DNA of 64,000 bases from Paractinoplanes maris (GCF_023544465.1 NZ_JALPVL010000001.1:310001-374000); one strand, 5' to 3'. Counted from the first letter of the stretch, positions 53,644 through 62,814 are shown. Numbers and translations: made by a program. Notes: generated from the letters alone by a model not told the origin.

Positions 53644-54987
53644 GTGCCCGCGATCGCCGTACCCGCCTTCGCCCTGACGTGGTGGGCCGCCTGTTACCTG
53701 GCCGGCCGCGATCCGGCCCGGCCCGCCGCGGTACGGGCAGCAGGGGCACTGCTGGCCTACGCCGCCGGGGTAACACTGTGGACGGTCGACCCCGACGGCA
53801 CCGCCACCCAGGTCCTGCTCTGCGTCCCGGCCCTGCTCTGGGCCGGGGCCGCGGTCGCGTTGCTGCCCTCCTCGGTGGCCGAGCGGCGCCAGATCAACCT
53901 CGGCTGGATGGTGCTGACCGGCGTCCTGCTGGCGATCACGATCGTGCTCCCGGCGGCCGGCCGGCTGGTCGTCCTGGCCCCGCTCCTGGGCGGCCTGGTG
54001 CTGCTCGGCCGGTTCCGCGACCAGGTCCGGCCGCCGATGCTGACCGCGGCGCTGGCGGTCGCGGCCACCCTCTACGCCCTCGCCCTGGCCGCCCTGCTGC
54101 TGCCGATCGACCTCGGGGCCTCCGGCCTGGTGGTGGGGGCGATCGGGGTCGATCTGCTGATGCTGGGCTTCCTGGTCGCGGTGTCGGACGCGATCGACGT
54201 CGGCGAGCGGCTGCGGCCCGATCTGGTCCGCTCGGCCACCGCCGCCGCCGTGGTGACCGTGCTGGTGGGCGGTCCGGTCGCGGTCACGCTGATCGCGGTC
54301 GACGACGAACCGGTCCTCACGTTCCTGCAGTTCGGCCTGCTCGCCGTGGTGATGACGATGACCGGGCTGGCCGGTCCGGTGCGCCGCGGGCTCGACCTGC
54401 TGGCCGTCCGCGACGAGCGGCTGCGCCGGAGCCGGTCGGCGCTGTCGCTGCTGGCCGACGCGCTCCCCCGGCATCAGTCGCGCCGCCGTCTGCGCACCAC
54501 CGCCGAGGAGGACTTCCTCCGGTACGCGCGGCAGGCGCTGGACAACTACGGCAACCTGGGCCGGCTGATGCGCAGCCCGCTCACCGACCTGCCCGCGGTC
54601 GACCGGCGGCTGACCGGGGCGCTCGACCAGCCGCTCGAAAGGGCGACCGAGCTACGCGCGGTGCTGCGCGACAGCGTCGACAGCCTGCGCCCGGCCGGCT
54701 CCTTCGAGACCAGCGACGAGTGGCGGCACTACAACACGTTGCACTTCGGCACGGTGCTCGGCCTCAACCCGTACGCGCGACGGCTGCGCACGGACGGGCT
54801 CGAGCGCGACGCCCGGCAGGCGGTCGAGTGGATGCGAGGTTACGTGCCGCGCGGGACGCTGCGGCGGTGGCACAACGAGGGCGCCGACCTGGTCGCGGCC
54901 CGGCTGTGGGCCGAGTTGACCAGCACCGACGCGCGCGGCGTGGCCCGTCCCCGGGGTAACCGGACCGCGCCGACACGCAGCACATAA
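53644..54987 (+). CDS. multi-pass membrane protein with cytosolic helical domain, unknown
   Basis: A 447-residue protein. About eight hydrophobic helices fill residues 1-245 (AVPAFALTWWAACYLAG, VLTGVLLAITIVLPAAGR, AVVTVLVGGPVAVTLIAV). A soluble C-terminal domain of about 200 residues follows (SALSLLADALPRHQSRRRLR, EEDFLRYARQALDNYGNLGR, EWRHYNTLHFGTVLGLNPYA). I do not recognise the family; the architecture recalls membrane sensors of uncharacterised type. TTG 53632 is an alternative start. It lies 57 bp upstream of the FtsK-like gene, and a promoter-like region separates them. Confidence 0.7.
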   Translation: MPAIAVPAFALTWWAACYLAGRDPARPAAVRAAGALLAYAAGVTLWTVDPDGTATQVLLCVPALLWAGAAVALLPSSVAERRQINLGWMVLTGVLLAITIVLPAAGRLVVLAPLLGGLVLLGRFRDQVRPPMLTAALAVAATLYALALAALLLPIDLGASGLVVGAIGVDLLMLGFLVAVSDAIDVGERLRPDLVRSATAAAVVTVLVGGPVAVTLIAVDDEPVLTFLQFGLLAVVMTMTGLAGPVRRGLDLLAVRDERLRRSRSALSLLADALPRHQSRRRLRTTAEEDFLRYARQALDNYGNLGRLMRSPLTDLPAVDRRLTGALDQPLERATELRAVLRDSVDSLRPAGSFETSDEWRHYNTLHFGTVLGLNPYARRLRTDGLERDARQAVEWMRGYVPRGTLRRWHNEGADLVAARLWAELTSTDARGVARPRGNRTAPTRST

Positions 54988-55039
54988 TCGGCCGATACGG
55001 GCGCAAATCAGTAAAATCCCCCATCGTGCGATACGGGGG
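54987..55039 (+). promoter_or_regulatory. promoter/leader of the FtsK-like operon with repeats
   Basis: Contains ATCGGCCGAT (perfect 10-bp palindrome, 54987-54996) and two direct CGATACGGG copies (54993-55001, 55029-55037). There is a -10-like TAAAAT (55012-55017), and CCCCC-ATCG (55018-55026) complementary to CGAT-AC-GGGGG (55029-55039). The last GGGGG is also the ribosome site, 5 nt before the GTG. Confidence 0.5.
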
Positions 55040-55044
55040 TTCGA

Positions 55045-57642
55045 GTGGGTAGCCATCGCAACGCGCTGGTGGCCGCCGTCCGGCAGGAATTGGCCGAGGC
55101 GCGCGGGGCGGCCCGGGCCGTGCTGGCCGAGGCGGAGTCGGCCCGGGGTGAGACGCAGAATCGGCGGCGGCTCGTCCGGGACGCGTACTCGACGTGCCTC
55201 AACCAGCTCGCCGAGGCCCGCGACGCGGCCCGTCGCGACGTGCAGCGCCGCTTCCAGTTCGAGTCGTCCCGGCTCGCCGGCAACGTCCGCCACCTGGCCG
55301 CGCTGAGCGCGAGCGGGGCGGCCGGGCTGCCCTGGCGCATGTGGTCGCCGACCGAACCGGAACCGGGCACCCGTCCCGGCCTGCTGCGGATCGGGACGCT
55401 CACGGTGGACGACACCGCCGCCCTGCCGGCCCTCGTCCCGTTCCTCGACGCGGCCCACCTCAACGTGTCCGGCCCGGCGGCCGAGGCCGACGCGGTGATC
55501 ACCGGACTGCTGCTGCGCGCGCTCGGCACGACCCGGCCCGGGGACGTGCAACTCACCGTCTACGACCCCGAGCACCTGGGCGGCACGCTGGCGTCGTTCG
55601 CGCCGCTGGGCATCTCGTTCATCGGGCCGGGCAGCCTCGGCGCGACGCTGGACGAGCTGGTCGAGCACATCTGCCGGGTCAACGAGACGGTGCTGGCCGG
55701 CGAGCACCAGTCGCTGGCCGACCTGACCGCGGCCACGGCCGGGCCGCGCGCCGAGCCGTGGCGGGTGGTCGTGATGCTGGCCGACGCCGCGACCGCGGGC
55801 GAGCTGACCAACGCCCAGCGCGCCCAGCTCGACCGGATCGTGCGCACCGGCGTCTCGTGCGGGGTCCACCTCGTCGTCCGCGGTCTGGACCTGGCCGAGC
55901 ACCCGAGCGTGCGCCGCCTCGAGGTGCGCGACCGCACCGCCACCTGCGACCTCACCGGCGACCTGGAGATCCGGCTCGACCCGCCGCCACCGGCCGAGCG
56001 GGTGACGGCCTTCTGCCGCGGCGCCGCCGAACGGCTGCGGGCCGGACCACCCCCGGCCCGGCTGTCCGACCTGGAGCCGCGTGAGCTGTGGGCCGAGTCG
56101 TCGGCGCACGGGCTGGTCGCGCCGATCGGGGACAGCACCGACGGCTCGTTCGTCGAGGTGCCGCTTGGCGACGACCCGCCGCACGCGCTGATCGGCGGGC
56201 CGTCCGGCTCGGGCAAGACCAACCTGATCTACGCGTGGCTGGCCGGCCTGGCCACCCGGTACGGGCCCGACGAGCTTGCCCTCTACCTGCTCGACTTCAA
56301 GGAGGGCGTGTCGTTCGCCCGCTTCGTGCCGGGTCCGCGCGACCCCGGCTGGCTGCCCCAGGTGCGGCTGGCCGGCATCAACGTCAACGGGGACCGCGAG
56401 TTCGGCCTGGCCATGCTTCGCCACCTGAGCGAGGAGCTGCGGACCCGGGCGCAGGCGGCCAAGCGGTTCGACGCGTCGAAGCTGGCCGAGCTGCGGGCCG
56501 AGGACCCGACCGGGCACTGGCCGCGGATCGTCGCGGTGATCGACGAGTTCCAGGTGCTGCTGTCCGGCCGGGACGCGGTGGCCGACGAGGCGGTCACCCT
56601 GCTCGAGGATCTGGCCCGCCGCGGCCGCTCGCAGGGCATCCACCTCATCCTGGCCTCGCAGGACGTCTCCGGCATCGAGGCGCTGTGGGGCCGCTCCGGC
56701 CTGATCGGACAGTTCACGCTGCGGATCGCCCTGCCCAAGGCCCGCCGCATCCTGGCCGACGACAATCTGGCCGCCGCGGTCATCCCCCGCTTCCACGCGG
56801 TGGTCAACACCCAGTCCGGCGCGTCCGGCGCCAACCAGATCGTGCGGCTGCCCGACGCGGGCGACCGCCTGGTCTGGCGCAGCCTGCAGCGGCGCCTGTG
56901 GCGTGACCGGCCCGACGGCTGCGAGCCGCCCCGGCTCTTCGACGGCGACGCGGTGCCGCGGCTGCCCGAGACATGCCGCCCGTCCGGTCCGGTGCCCACC
57001 GCCGCCACCCCGGTCGGCTCGTCGCCCGGCGCCGTGCTCGGTGAGCGGATCGACGTCGCCGCCCGCCCGGCCCGGCTGCGCCTGGGACGCATGCCCGGCC
57101 GCAACCTGGCCGTGCTCGGCACCCGCACCGACGAGGCGTGCGACGTGCTCGCGGCGGCGGCGCTGTCGCTGGCCGCGCAGGGCCCGGCCCACTTCAGCCT
57201 GGTCTGCCTCGACGCCGACGCGGCCCACCCGGCGGCGCGGCTGATGGCCGAGCTGCCGTCGGCCGACTGGTGCGACTCGCTGCCGCCGCTGACCGACAGC
57301 ACGATCCCGCACTACGTGATCGGCTACGCCCTCGACGCCACGGCGGACGTCTCGCTGCGGTCGCTGCTGGCCGAGGGCCCCGAGCGGCGCACCCACGTCC
57401 TCGGGTGGTGGCGCTCGGTCAGCCGGCTGCGCGACTCGCTGGGCGGGATCGGCGCCCGCCTCGACCCGATCGGCGCCTGGGTGGCCCTCGACGTGCAGGG
57501 GGCCGACCTGGCCCCGCTCCATCCCCAGCCCGGCGGCCCGGTCTGGTATCCGCGCACCCGGCGGGCCCTGTTCTTCGACCGCTCGGTGCACCGCACCCCG
57601 GAAGTCATCGTCCCGTACGAGGTGAACAGTGACCACACGTGA
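55045..57642 (+). CDS. FtsK/SpoIIIE (EccC-like) ATPase with three ATPase-like modules
   Basis: An 865-residue protein without membrane helices. Residues 1-80 are coiled coil. Residues 115-330 resemble an FtsK module that has lost its P-loop (NVSGPAAEADAVITGLLLRA, WRVVVMLADAATAGEL). Residues 360-640 are a complete FtsK/SpoIIIE ATPase: Walker A GGPSGSGKTN (Lys391), Walker B IVAVIDEFQVLL (Asp500-Glu501), RRGRSQGIHLILASQD and HAVVNTQSGASGANQIVRLP. Residues 675-860 are a third module with GTRTDEACD in place of the P-loop. The tandem plan recalls EccC of type VII secretion, but no ESX genes are nearby. The next gene overlaps by 14 nt and encodes a membrane protein, a probable anchor. Confidence 0.85.
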   Translation: MGSHRNALVAAVRQELAEARGAARAVLAEAESARGETQNRRRLVRDAYSTCLNQLAEARDAARRDVQRRFQFESSRLAGNVRHLAALSASGAAGLPWRMWSPTEPEPGTRPGLLRIGTLTVDDTAALPALVPFLDAAHLNVSGPAAEADAVITGLLLRALGTTRPGDVQLTVYDPEHLGGTLASFAPLGISFIGPGSLGATLDELVEHICRVNETVLAGEHQSLADLTAATAGPRAEPWRVVVMLADAATAGELTNAQRAQLDRIVRTGVSCGVHLVVRGLDLAEHPSVRRLEVRDRTATCDLTGDLEIRLDPPPPAERVTAFCRGAAERLRAGPPPARLSDLEPRELWAESSAHGLVAPIGDSTDGSFVEVPLGDDPPHALIGGPSGSGKTNLIYAWLAGLATRYGPDELALYLLDFKEGVSFARFVPGPRDPGWLPQVRLAGINVNGDREFGLAMLRHLSEELRTRAQAAKRFDASKLAELRAEDPTGHWPRIVAVIDEFQVLLSGRDAVADEAVTLLEDLARRGRSQGIHLILASQDVSGIEALWGRSGLIGQFTLRIALPKARRILADDNLAAAVIPRFHAVVNTQSGASGANQIVRLPDAGDRLVWRSLQRRLWRDRPDGCEPPRLFDGDAVPRLPETCRPSGPVPTAATPVGSSPGAVLGERIDVAARPARLRLGRMPGRNLAVLGTRTDEACDVLAAAALSLAAQGPAHFSLVCLDADAAHPAARLMAELPSADWCDSLPPLTDSTIPHYVIGYALDATADVSLRSLLAEGPERRTHVLGWWRSVSRLRDSLGGIGARLDPIGAWVALDVQGADLAPLHPQPGGPVWYPRTRRALFFDRSVHRTPEVIVPYEVNSDHT

Positions 57643-58378
57643 CCGCCAGCCGATCGGCCGCGACTACCAGTTGATGGTCAGCGCCCTGGCCGAGGCGACC
57701 CGGCGCCGCGACGCCGCCCTGGGCCACGCCGAACAGGCCTACCAGGAGAACGCCGCTCAGGCGGCCGGCGAGCTGGCCCGGGCCGAGGGCGACGCGCTGT
57801 CGGCCGACCGGTGGGCCGGGGCCGCGGCCGCGCAGGTGCTCGAAGTGGACCGGGAGGCCGCCCGGCTGTGGGACCAGCTGCGCCGGGCGCGGGGGATGCG
57901 GGTGGGCCGGTCACTGGGCGACCTGCCCGAACCGGTGCCGGTGGAGTCGCTGCCGCGGGCTCTGCCGAGTGCCGGGGCGTCGTCGAGCCCGTCGGCTCCG
58001 CGGCAGTCGCCCCGGGTGCTGCTGGCCCAGGCGGCCGAGCGCATCGACTACACGATCCGGCCGGCCGGGCGGCGGTCGCTGCCGCGCTGGGCGCTGCCGC
58101 TGCTGCCGCTGCTGGGAGCGCTGATCGCCGCGCTGGCCGGTCTGGTCGGCTCGGGCCTGGTGACCTTCGGCAGTACGGGGGTGTGGGGCGGCCCGGCGAT
58201 CCGGATCATGGGCTGGCTGGCGTTCCTGGTGGCGCCGTCGGCGGGGGTGCCGGTGGCGGCGTTCTTCGCGCATCGGCGGTTGCAGGCCCGGCTGGACATC
58301 GGCGGCATCGGGCTGACGTTGCTGGGCGGCATGATCGCGGCGACGCTGATGTCGCTGGCTTTCGCGTCGAGTCGCTGA
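57629..58378 (+). CDS. coiled-coil membrane partner of the FtsK-like ATPase
   Basis: A 249-residue protein of unrecognised family. Residues 12-90 are helical coiled coil (LAEATRRRDAALGHAEQAYQ, GAAAAQVLEVDREAARLWDQ). A Ser/Pro linker (95-140) follows. Three membrane helices come next (ALPLLPLLGALIAALAGLVG, GWLAFLVAPSAGVPVAAFFA, GLTLLGGMIAATLMSLAFA). It overlaps the ATPase gene by 14 nt. Both proteins start with Ala/Glu/Arg coiled coils of similar length, which could pair. Role inferred: membrane recruitment or channel for the ATPase. Confidence 0.75.
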   Translation: MTTRDRQPIGRDYQLMVSALAEATRRRDAALGHAEQAYQENAAQAAGELARAEGDALSADRWAGAAAAQVLEVDREAARLWDQLRRARGMRVGRSLGDLPEPVPVESLPRALPSAGASSSPSAPRQSPRVLLAQAAERIDYTIRPAGRRSLPRWALPLLPLLGALIAALAGLVGSGLVTFGSTGVWGGPAIRIMGWLAFLVAPSAGVPVAAFFAHRRLQARLDIGGIGLTLLGGMIAATLMSLAFASSR

Positions 58379-58427
58379 GGTCGTCCGCGGACAGCGTGAT
58401 CCGGACCGGGCATCTACGGTCGTACCC

Positions 58428-59306
58428 ATGGAATCGGCGATCCGGGTGCGAGGCCTGCGTAAGACCTACGACGGGGCTGTGGCCGTCGACGGGGTCGACC
58501 TCGACGTCGCGCCCGGTGAGATCTTCGCGCTGCTGGGACCCAACGGTGCGGGCAAGACGACCACGGTGGAGATTCTCGAGGGCTATCGCAAGCGCGACTC
58601 CGGTGAGGTCAGCGTCCTGGGTGTCGACCCGGCCGTGGCCAACGGCGGCCGCGGCACCGGCGTGCTCCAGGAGGCGCAGCGGTGGCGCAACCGCGTCGGC
58701 ATCGTGCTGCAGGGCACCGGCGAGTTCGACGAGCTGACCGTCGGTGAGGTCGTCCGCCACTTCGCCCGCTTCTATCCCGGGCCCGACGACCCGGTGTCGG
58801 TGATCGAGCGGGTCGGGCTCAAGGACAAGGCCAAGGCCCGCACCCACACGCTCTCCGGTGGACAGAAGCGCCGCCTCGACGTCGCGCTCGGCATCATCGG
58901 GCGGCCCGAGGTGCTCTTCCTCGACGAGCCGACCACCGGCTTCGACCCCGAGGCGCGGCGCGAGTTCTGGCAGCTGATCCGCGACCTGCAGACCGGCGGC
59001 ACCACGATCGTGCTGACCACGCATTACCTGGAGGAGGCCGAGGCGCTGGCCGACCGGGTCGGGGTGATCGCCCGGGGCCGGCTCATCGCGGTCGACCCGC
59101 CGGCCACGCTCGGTCATCGCGAGTCGGCCCAGGCCACAGTCTCCTGGCGTACGGCGGAAGGGGTCCTGAAAAGCACCCGGACCGCCACCCCGACGCAGGT
59201 GGTGAACGAGCTGGCCGGCGAATACGGCGGCGAGGTGCCGGCGCTGACCGTGGCCCGCCCGACGCTGGAGGACGTCTACCTCGAGATGATCGGAGACGTG
59301 GCGTGA
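58428..59306 (+). CDS. ABC-2 exporter ATP-binding protein (DrrA-like)
   Basis: A 292-residue ATPase with Walker A LLGPNGAGKTTTVEIL, signature LSGGQKRRLDVALGI and Walker B VLFLDEPTTGFDPEARR. The switch His is in LTTHYLEEAEALADRVGV, and the family's C-terminal extension is present. This is the pattern of drug/lipid exporters (DrrA, CcmA class). The start is 49 nt after the previous gene, and its stop overlaps the permease start (GTGA). Confidence 0.92.
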   Translation: MESAIRVRGLRKTYDGAVAVDGVDLDVAPGEIFALLGPNGAGKTTTVEILEGYRKRDSGEVSVLGVDPAVANGGRGTGVLQEAQRWRNRVGIVLQGTGEFDELTVGEVVRHFARFYPGPDDPVSVIERVGLKDKAKARTHTLSGGQKRRLDVALGIIGRPEVLFLDEPTTGFDPEARREFWQLIRDLQTGGTTIVLTTHYLEEAEALADRVGVIARGRLIAVDPPATLGHRESAQATVSWRTAEGVLKSTRTATPTQVVNELAGEYGGEVPALTVARPTLEDVYLEMIGDVA

Positions 59307-60088
59307 CCTCGCTCGGCTACCACCAGGGCGTCCTGGAGGTCAAGCAGTTCCTGCGCAGCCGCGAGCAGGTGGTCTTCACGCTCGCGTTCCCGGCCATCAT
59401 GATCGTGGTCTTCGGCTCGATCTTCACCGGGGACATCGGCGCCGGTGTCGGCTTCACGCAGTATTTCGTGACCGGCATGATCGGCACCGGGCTGATGACC
59501 GCCGGTTTCCAGGCCCTGGCCATCCAGATCCCGGCCGAGCGCGACCGCGGGGTGCTCAAGCGCTTCCTCGGCACCCCGATGCCCAAGTGGGTGTATTTCG
59601 GCGGCAAGGTGCTGATGGTCGGCTTCATCGCCGTGCTGGAGACGGTGATCCTGCTCACCGTGGCCACCCTCTTCTTCGGCCTCGACCTGCCCAGCTCCGG
59701 CGCCAAGTGGCTGACCTTCCTGTGGGTCTCGGCGCTCGGCATCACCGCCTGCACGCTGTGCGGGGTCGCCTTCTCGTCGGTCGCCCGTACGGGCCGCAGC
59801 GCCCCCGCCGTGGTCACTCCGGTCGCGCTGATCCTGCAGTTCATCTCCGGCGTGTTCTTCGTCTTCACGAGCCTGCCCGGCTGGATGCAGACGGTGGCCG
59901 GACTCTTCCCGCTCAAGTGGCTCTGCCAGGGTCTACGCTCGGTGTTCCTGCCGGAGTCGTTCGGCGCGCAGGAGCCCGGCGGCTCGTTCGACCTGCCGAG
60001 GGTCGCGATCGTGCTCGGTGTCTGGTGCGTGCTCGCGCTGGTCCTCTGTCTGATGACGTTCAAGTGGACCACCAAGCGCGACGGCTGA
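59303..60088 (+). CDS. ABC-2 type permease (DrrB-like)
   Basis: A 261-residue permease with six hydrophobic segments, including VVFTLAFPAIMIVVFGSIF, TGMIGTGLMTAGFQALAI and ALILQFISGVFFVFTSLPG. The ABC-2 motif region is FPLKWLCQGLRSVFLPESFG. It is coupled to the ATPase gene. The substrate is unknown; nothing nearby suggests an antibiotic cluster. Confidence 0.9.
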   Translation: MTSLGYHQGVLEVKQFLRSREQVVFTLAFPAIMIVVFGSIFTGDIGAGVGFTQYFVTGMIGTGLMTAGFQALAIQIPAERDRGVLKRFLGTPMPKWVYFGGKVLMVGFIAVLETVILLTVATLFFGLDLPSSGAKWLTFLWVSALGITACTLCGVAFSSVARTGRSAPAVVTPVALILQFISGVFFVFTSLPGWMQTVAGLFPLKWLCQGLRSVFLPESFGAQEPGGSFDLPRVAIVLGVWCVLALVLCLMTFKWTTKRDG

Positions 60089-60165
60089 GCCGGGCAGGCT
60101 TGACCGCACCCCTTTTCGGGTAGAACGGGCGGGATCCTCAATCGCAGAAGGAGTTGGTCGCCGCC

Positions 60166-61461
60166 ATGGGCGGATATGGCTGGCAGATCGTCCTCGTCGT
60201 CGTCCTGGTGCTGCTCAACGCGGCCTTCTCGGGCAGCGAGATGGCGCTGATCTCGCTGCGGGACAGCCAGCTGCAACGGCTCGAGCGGCAGTCCCGCACC
60301 GGTCGCACGCTCGCCAAGCTGGCCCGCGACCCCAACCGATTCCTGGCCACCATCCAGATCGGCATCACGCTGGCCGGCTTCCTGGCCTCCGCCTCGGCCG
60401 CGGTGTCGCTGGCCAAGCCGCTGACCGGCCCGCTGGGGTTCCTCGGCAGTGCCGCCAACCCGGTGGCGATCGTGCTCGTGACCATAGTGCTGACCTTCTT
60501 CACCCTGGTCATCGGCGAGCTCGCCCCCAAGCGCGTCGCGATGCAGCGCTCCGAGGGCTGGGCCATGGCCGTCGCCCGTCCGCTGGACATGCTGGCGTCA
60601 CTCTCCCGCCCGGCGGTCTGGCTGCTCGGCAAGTCGACCGACCTGGTCGTCCGCGTCACCGGCAACGACCCGCAGGCCGGCCGCGAGGAGGTGACCACGG
60701 AGGAGATCCGCGACCTGGTCACCCAGCAGCAGGAGTTCACCCCCGAGCAGCGCACGATCATCAGCGGCGCGTTCGAGATCGCCGACCGGATCCTGCGCGA
60801 GATCCTCGTCCCGCGCCGGGACGTCCTGGTCGTCTCGGCCGAGGCCGAGTCGCGCGACGCCCTGCACGAGCTCATCACCGGCCGGCACTCGCGGGCGCCG
60901 GTCACCGGGCCGATGGGTCTGGACGACGTGCTCGGCGTGGTCCACCTGCGCGACCTGGTGGACGCCGAGGGCCCCGTGCGCAACCACATGTACGCGCCGC
61001 TGTTCCTGCCCGAGACGCTCAAGGTGTCGGACGCGATGCGTCAGATGCGCGTGCAGCGCCAGCAGCTGGCCCTGGTGGTCGACGAGCGGGGCGCGATCGA
61101 CGGCATCATCACGATGGAGGACCTGGTCGAGGAGGTCGTCGGCGAGATCTACGACGAGACCGACCGCGACGTGCAGTCGGTCGTCCGCGAGCCGGACGGC
61201 GCGATGCTGCTGCCCGGCACCTTCCCCATCCACGACCTGCCCGACATCGGCGTCGACGTGGAGCGCCTGGACGAGGGTGACTACACCACGGTCGCCGGCC
61301 TGGTGCTGGCCCACCTCGGGCACATCCCGACCGAGGCCGGCGAGCAGGTGGAGATCGACGGGCACACCGCCGAGGTCGCCGAGGTCACCGGCCGCGCGAT
61401 CACCCAGGTGCGGCTGCGGGTAGCCGAGCGCGACCGCGAGGAGCAGGAGCAGAGCTCCTAG
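60166..61461 (+). CDS. CNNM/CorC-family (hemolysin-like) membrane protein with CBS pair
   Basis: A 431-residue protein. The N-terminal CNNM domain has helices at LVVVLVLLNAAFSGSEMALI, IGITLAGFLASASAAVSLA and VLVTIVLTFFTLVIGELAPK. Two CBS motifs (REILVPRRDVLVVSAEA; ALVVDERGAIDGIITMEDLV) and the C-terminal CorC_HlyC domain follow (LLPGTFPIHDLPDIGVDVER). Relatives handle Mg2+/Co2+ export; hemolysin is only a historical name. ATG 60166 with AAGGAG 12 nt upstream is preferred over TTG 60154, which touches it. Its stop shares CTAG with the convergent gene. Confidence 0.9.
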   Translation: MGGYGWQIVLVVVLVLLNAAFSGSEMALISLRDSQLQRLERQSRTGRTLAKLARDPNRFLATIQIGITLAGFLASASAAVSLAKPLTGPLGFLGSAANPVAIVLVTIVLTFFTLVIGELAPKRVAMQRSEGWAMAVARPLDMLASLSRPAVWLLGKSTDLVVRVTGNDPQAGREEVTTEEIRDLVTQQQEFTPEQRTIISGAFEIADRILREILVPRRDVLVVSAEAESRDALHELITGRHSRAPVTGPMGLDDVLGVVHLRDLVDAEGPVRNHMYAPLFLPETLKVSDAMRQMRVQRQQLALVVDERGAIDGIITMEDLVEEVVGEIYDETDRDVQSVVREPDGAMLLPGTFPIHDLPDIGVDVERLDEGDYTTVAGLVLAHLGHIPTEAGEQVEIDGHTAEVAEVTGRAITQVRLRVAERDREEQEQSS

Positions 61462-61793
61462 CCGGCGTCGTTGTAGGCCACCGACAGGACGGCGTGCGCG
61501 ACCAGCACGGCCTGGTCCATCGACTCGTACGGACCGACGCGCAGCTCGACGGTGTGGGTGCCGAAGACGGCGCGCACGGTCCAGCTGTTGGGGTGCCGGT
61601 CGTCCTCCCGGCTGTGGTTGACAACGACCTGGGTGGCCGACCGCACGTTGATGGCCGACCACCGATCCTCCGTCGTGCCCCACGACCGGAACCAGCCCGG
61701 GGCGACGGCCAGGGCAGCCTTGCTGGCCTCGGCCAGCGCCCACTGCATGTCCTCCGGCGCCGGAGCAACCCGTGTCGTCATCCCCACCCCCAT
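61458..61793 (-). CDS. small hypothetical protein
   Basis: A 111-residue protein starting MGVGMTTRVAPAPEDM (an alternative start is four codons later, and a longer frame to 61871 exists). The core is WALAEASKAALAVAPGWFRS, SATQVVVNHSREDDRHP, HTVELRVGPYESMDQAV. It is acidic to neutral with no signal or membrane part. I do not recognise the family. It converges with the CNNM gene and shares CTAG as overlapping stops. Confidence 0.6.
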   Translation of the reverse strand: MGVGMTTRVAPAPEDMQWALAEASKAALAVAPGWFRSWGTTEDRWSAINVRSATQVVVNHSREDDRHPNSWTVRAVFGTHTVELRVGPYESMDQAVLVAHAVLSVAYNDAG

Positions 61794-61827
61794 GCCCGAA
61801 TTGTCGCTAAAGGCATGGTAGAGCAGG

Positions 61828-62676
61828 TCAGTACGTGTAGAAGCCCTTGCCGCTTTTACGACCGAGGTCACCGGCCTGCACCATGCGCTGCAGCAGCTCC
61901 GGCGGGAAGAACTTCTCGTCCGCGGTGTCGCGGTAGATATTGGTGGCCGCGTTGAGCATCACGTCGAGACCGGTCAGGTCGACCGTGGCCAGCGGGCCCA
62001 TCGCGTGGCCGAAGCCCAGCTTCATCACCGTGTCGAGGTCGGCCGCGCTGACCACGCCCGACTCGACCAGCTGGATCGCCTCGACCAGGATGGCCGAGAA
62101 GAGCCGGTTGGAGACGAAGCCGGCGACATCCCGCTTGACCTCGACACAGGTTTTGCCGACCTCCTCGGCGTAGGCGCGGGCCGCGGCCAGCGTCTCGTCG
62201 GAGGTCTGGTAACCGCGGACCAGCTCGACCAGCTTCATCATCGGCACCGGCGAGAAGAAGTGGATGCCGACGACCGACTCGGGCCGCGCGGTGACCGTGG
62301 CGATCTGGGTGATCGGGATGGCCGAGGTGTTGGTGCCGAGCACCGCGCCGGACTTGCAGATCTTGTCGAGCGTGCGGAAGACCTCGTGCTTGGCCTCCAG
62401 CTTCTCGTAGATGGCCTCGACCACCACGTCGGCCTCGGCGGCGGCGTCGAGGTCGGTGGTGGGAGTGATCCGGGCGAGGGTGGACTCGGCCTCCTCCTCG
62501 GTGATCTTGCCCTTGGCCGCGAACCGGCTCAGGGAGTCGCGGATCGCCGCCATGCCGCGGCCGGTCGCCGCGTCGTCCACGTCGCGCATGGTGACCTGCC
62601 AGCCCGCCTGGGCCGAGACCTGCGCGATGCCGGAACCCATGAGTCCGGAGCCGATGACCGCCAAACGACCCGCCAT
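61828..62676 (-). CDS. 3-hydroxybutyryl-CoA dehydrogenase
   Basis: A 282-residue NAD(P)-dependent 3-hydroxyacyl-CoA dehydrogenase. It has VIGSGLMGSGIAQVSAQAG (Rossmann fold), TNTSAIPITQIA, the catalytic His in GIHFFSPVPMMKLVELV and the partner Glu in the last segment, then DVAGFVSNRLFSAILVEAI and the terminal GDLGRKSGKGFYTY. The motifs and length match Hbd/FadB2. It oxidises or makes 3-hydroxybutyryl-CoA; together with thiolase and crotonase genes in the window it completes a C4 acyl-CoA cycle. Confidence 0.94.
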   Translation of the reverse strand: MAGRLAVIGSGLMGSGIAQVSAQAGWQVTMRDVDDAATGRGMAAIRDSLSRFAAKGKITEEEAESTLARITPTTDLDAAAEADVVVEAIYEKLEAKHEVFRTLDKICKSGAVLGTNTSAIPITQIATVTARPESVVGIHFFSPVPMMKLVELVRGYQTSDETLAAARAYAEEVGKTCVEVKRDVAGFVSNRLFSAILVEAIQLVESGVVSAADLDTVMKLGFGHAMGPLATVDLTGLDVMLNAATNIYRDTADEKFFPPELLQRMVQAGDLGRKSGKGFYTY

Positions 62677-62814
62677 GAAAGTGCACCCCTTTGTGACGCC
62701 GGAAACAACAGGTTCACCCTAGCGGGGCTCCTGAACGGAGACTCAGGCCAGGGGTGTGACCCGATCGGGGCAATTCCACGGAAAAAGGTCATGCCCCGAT
62801 GCGAGACTGTGCCC

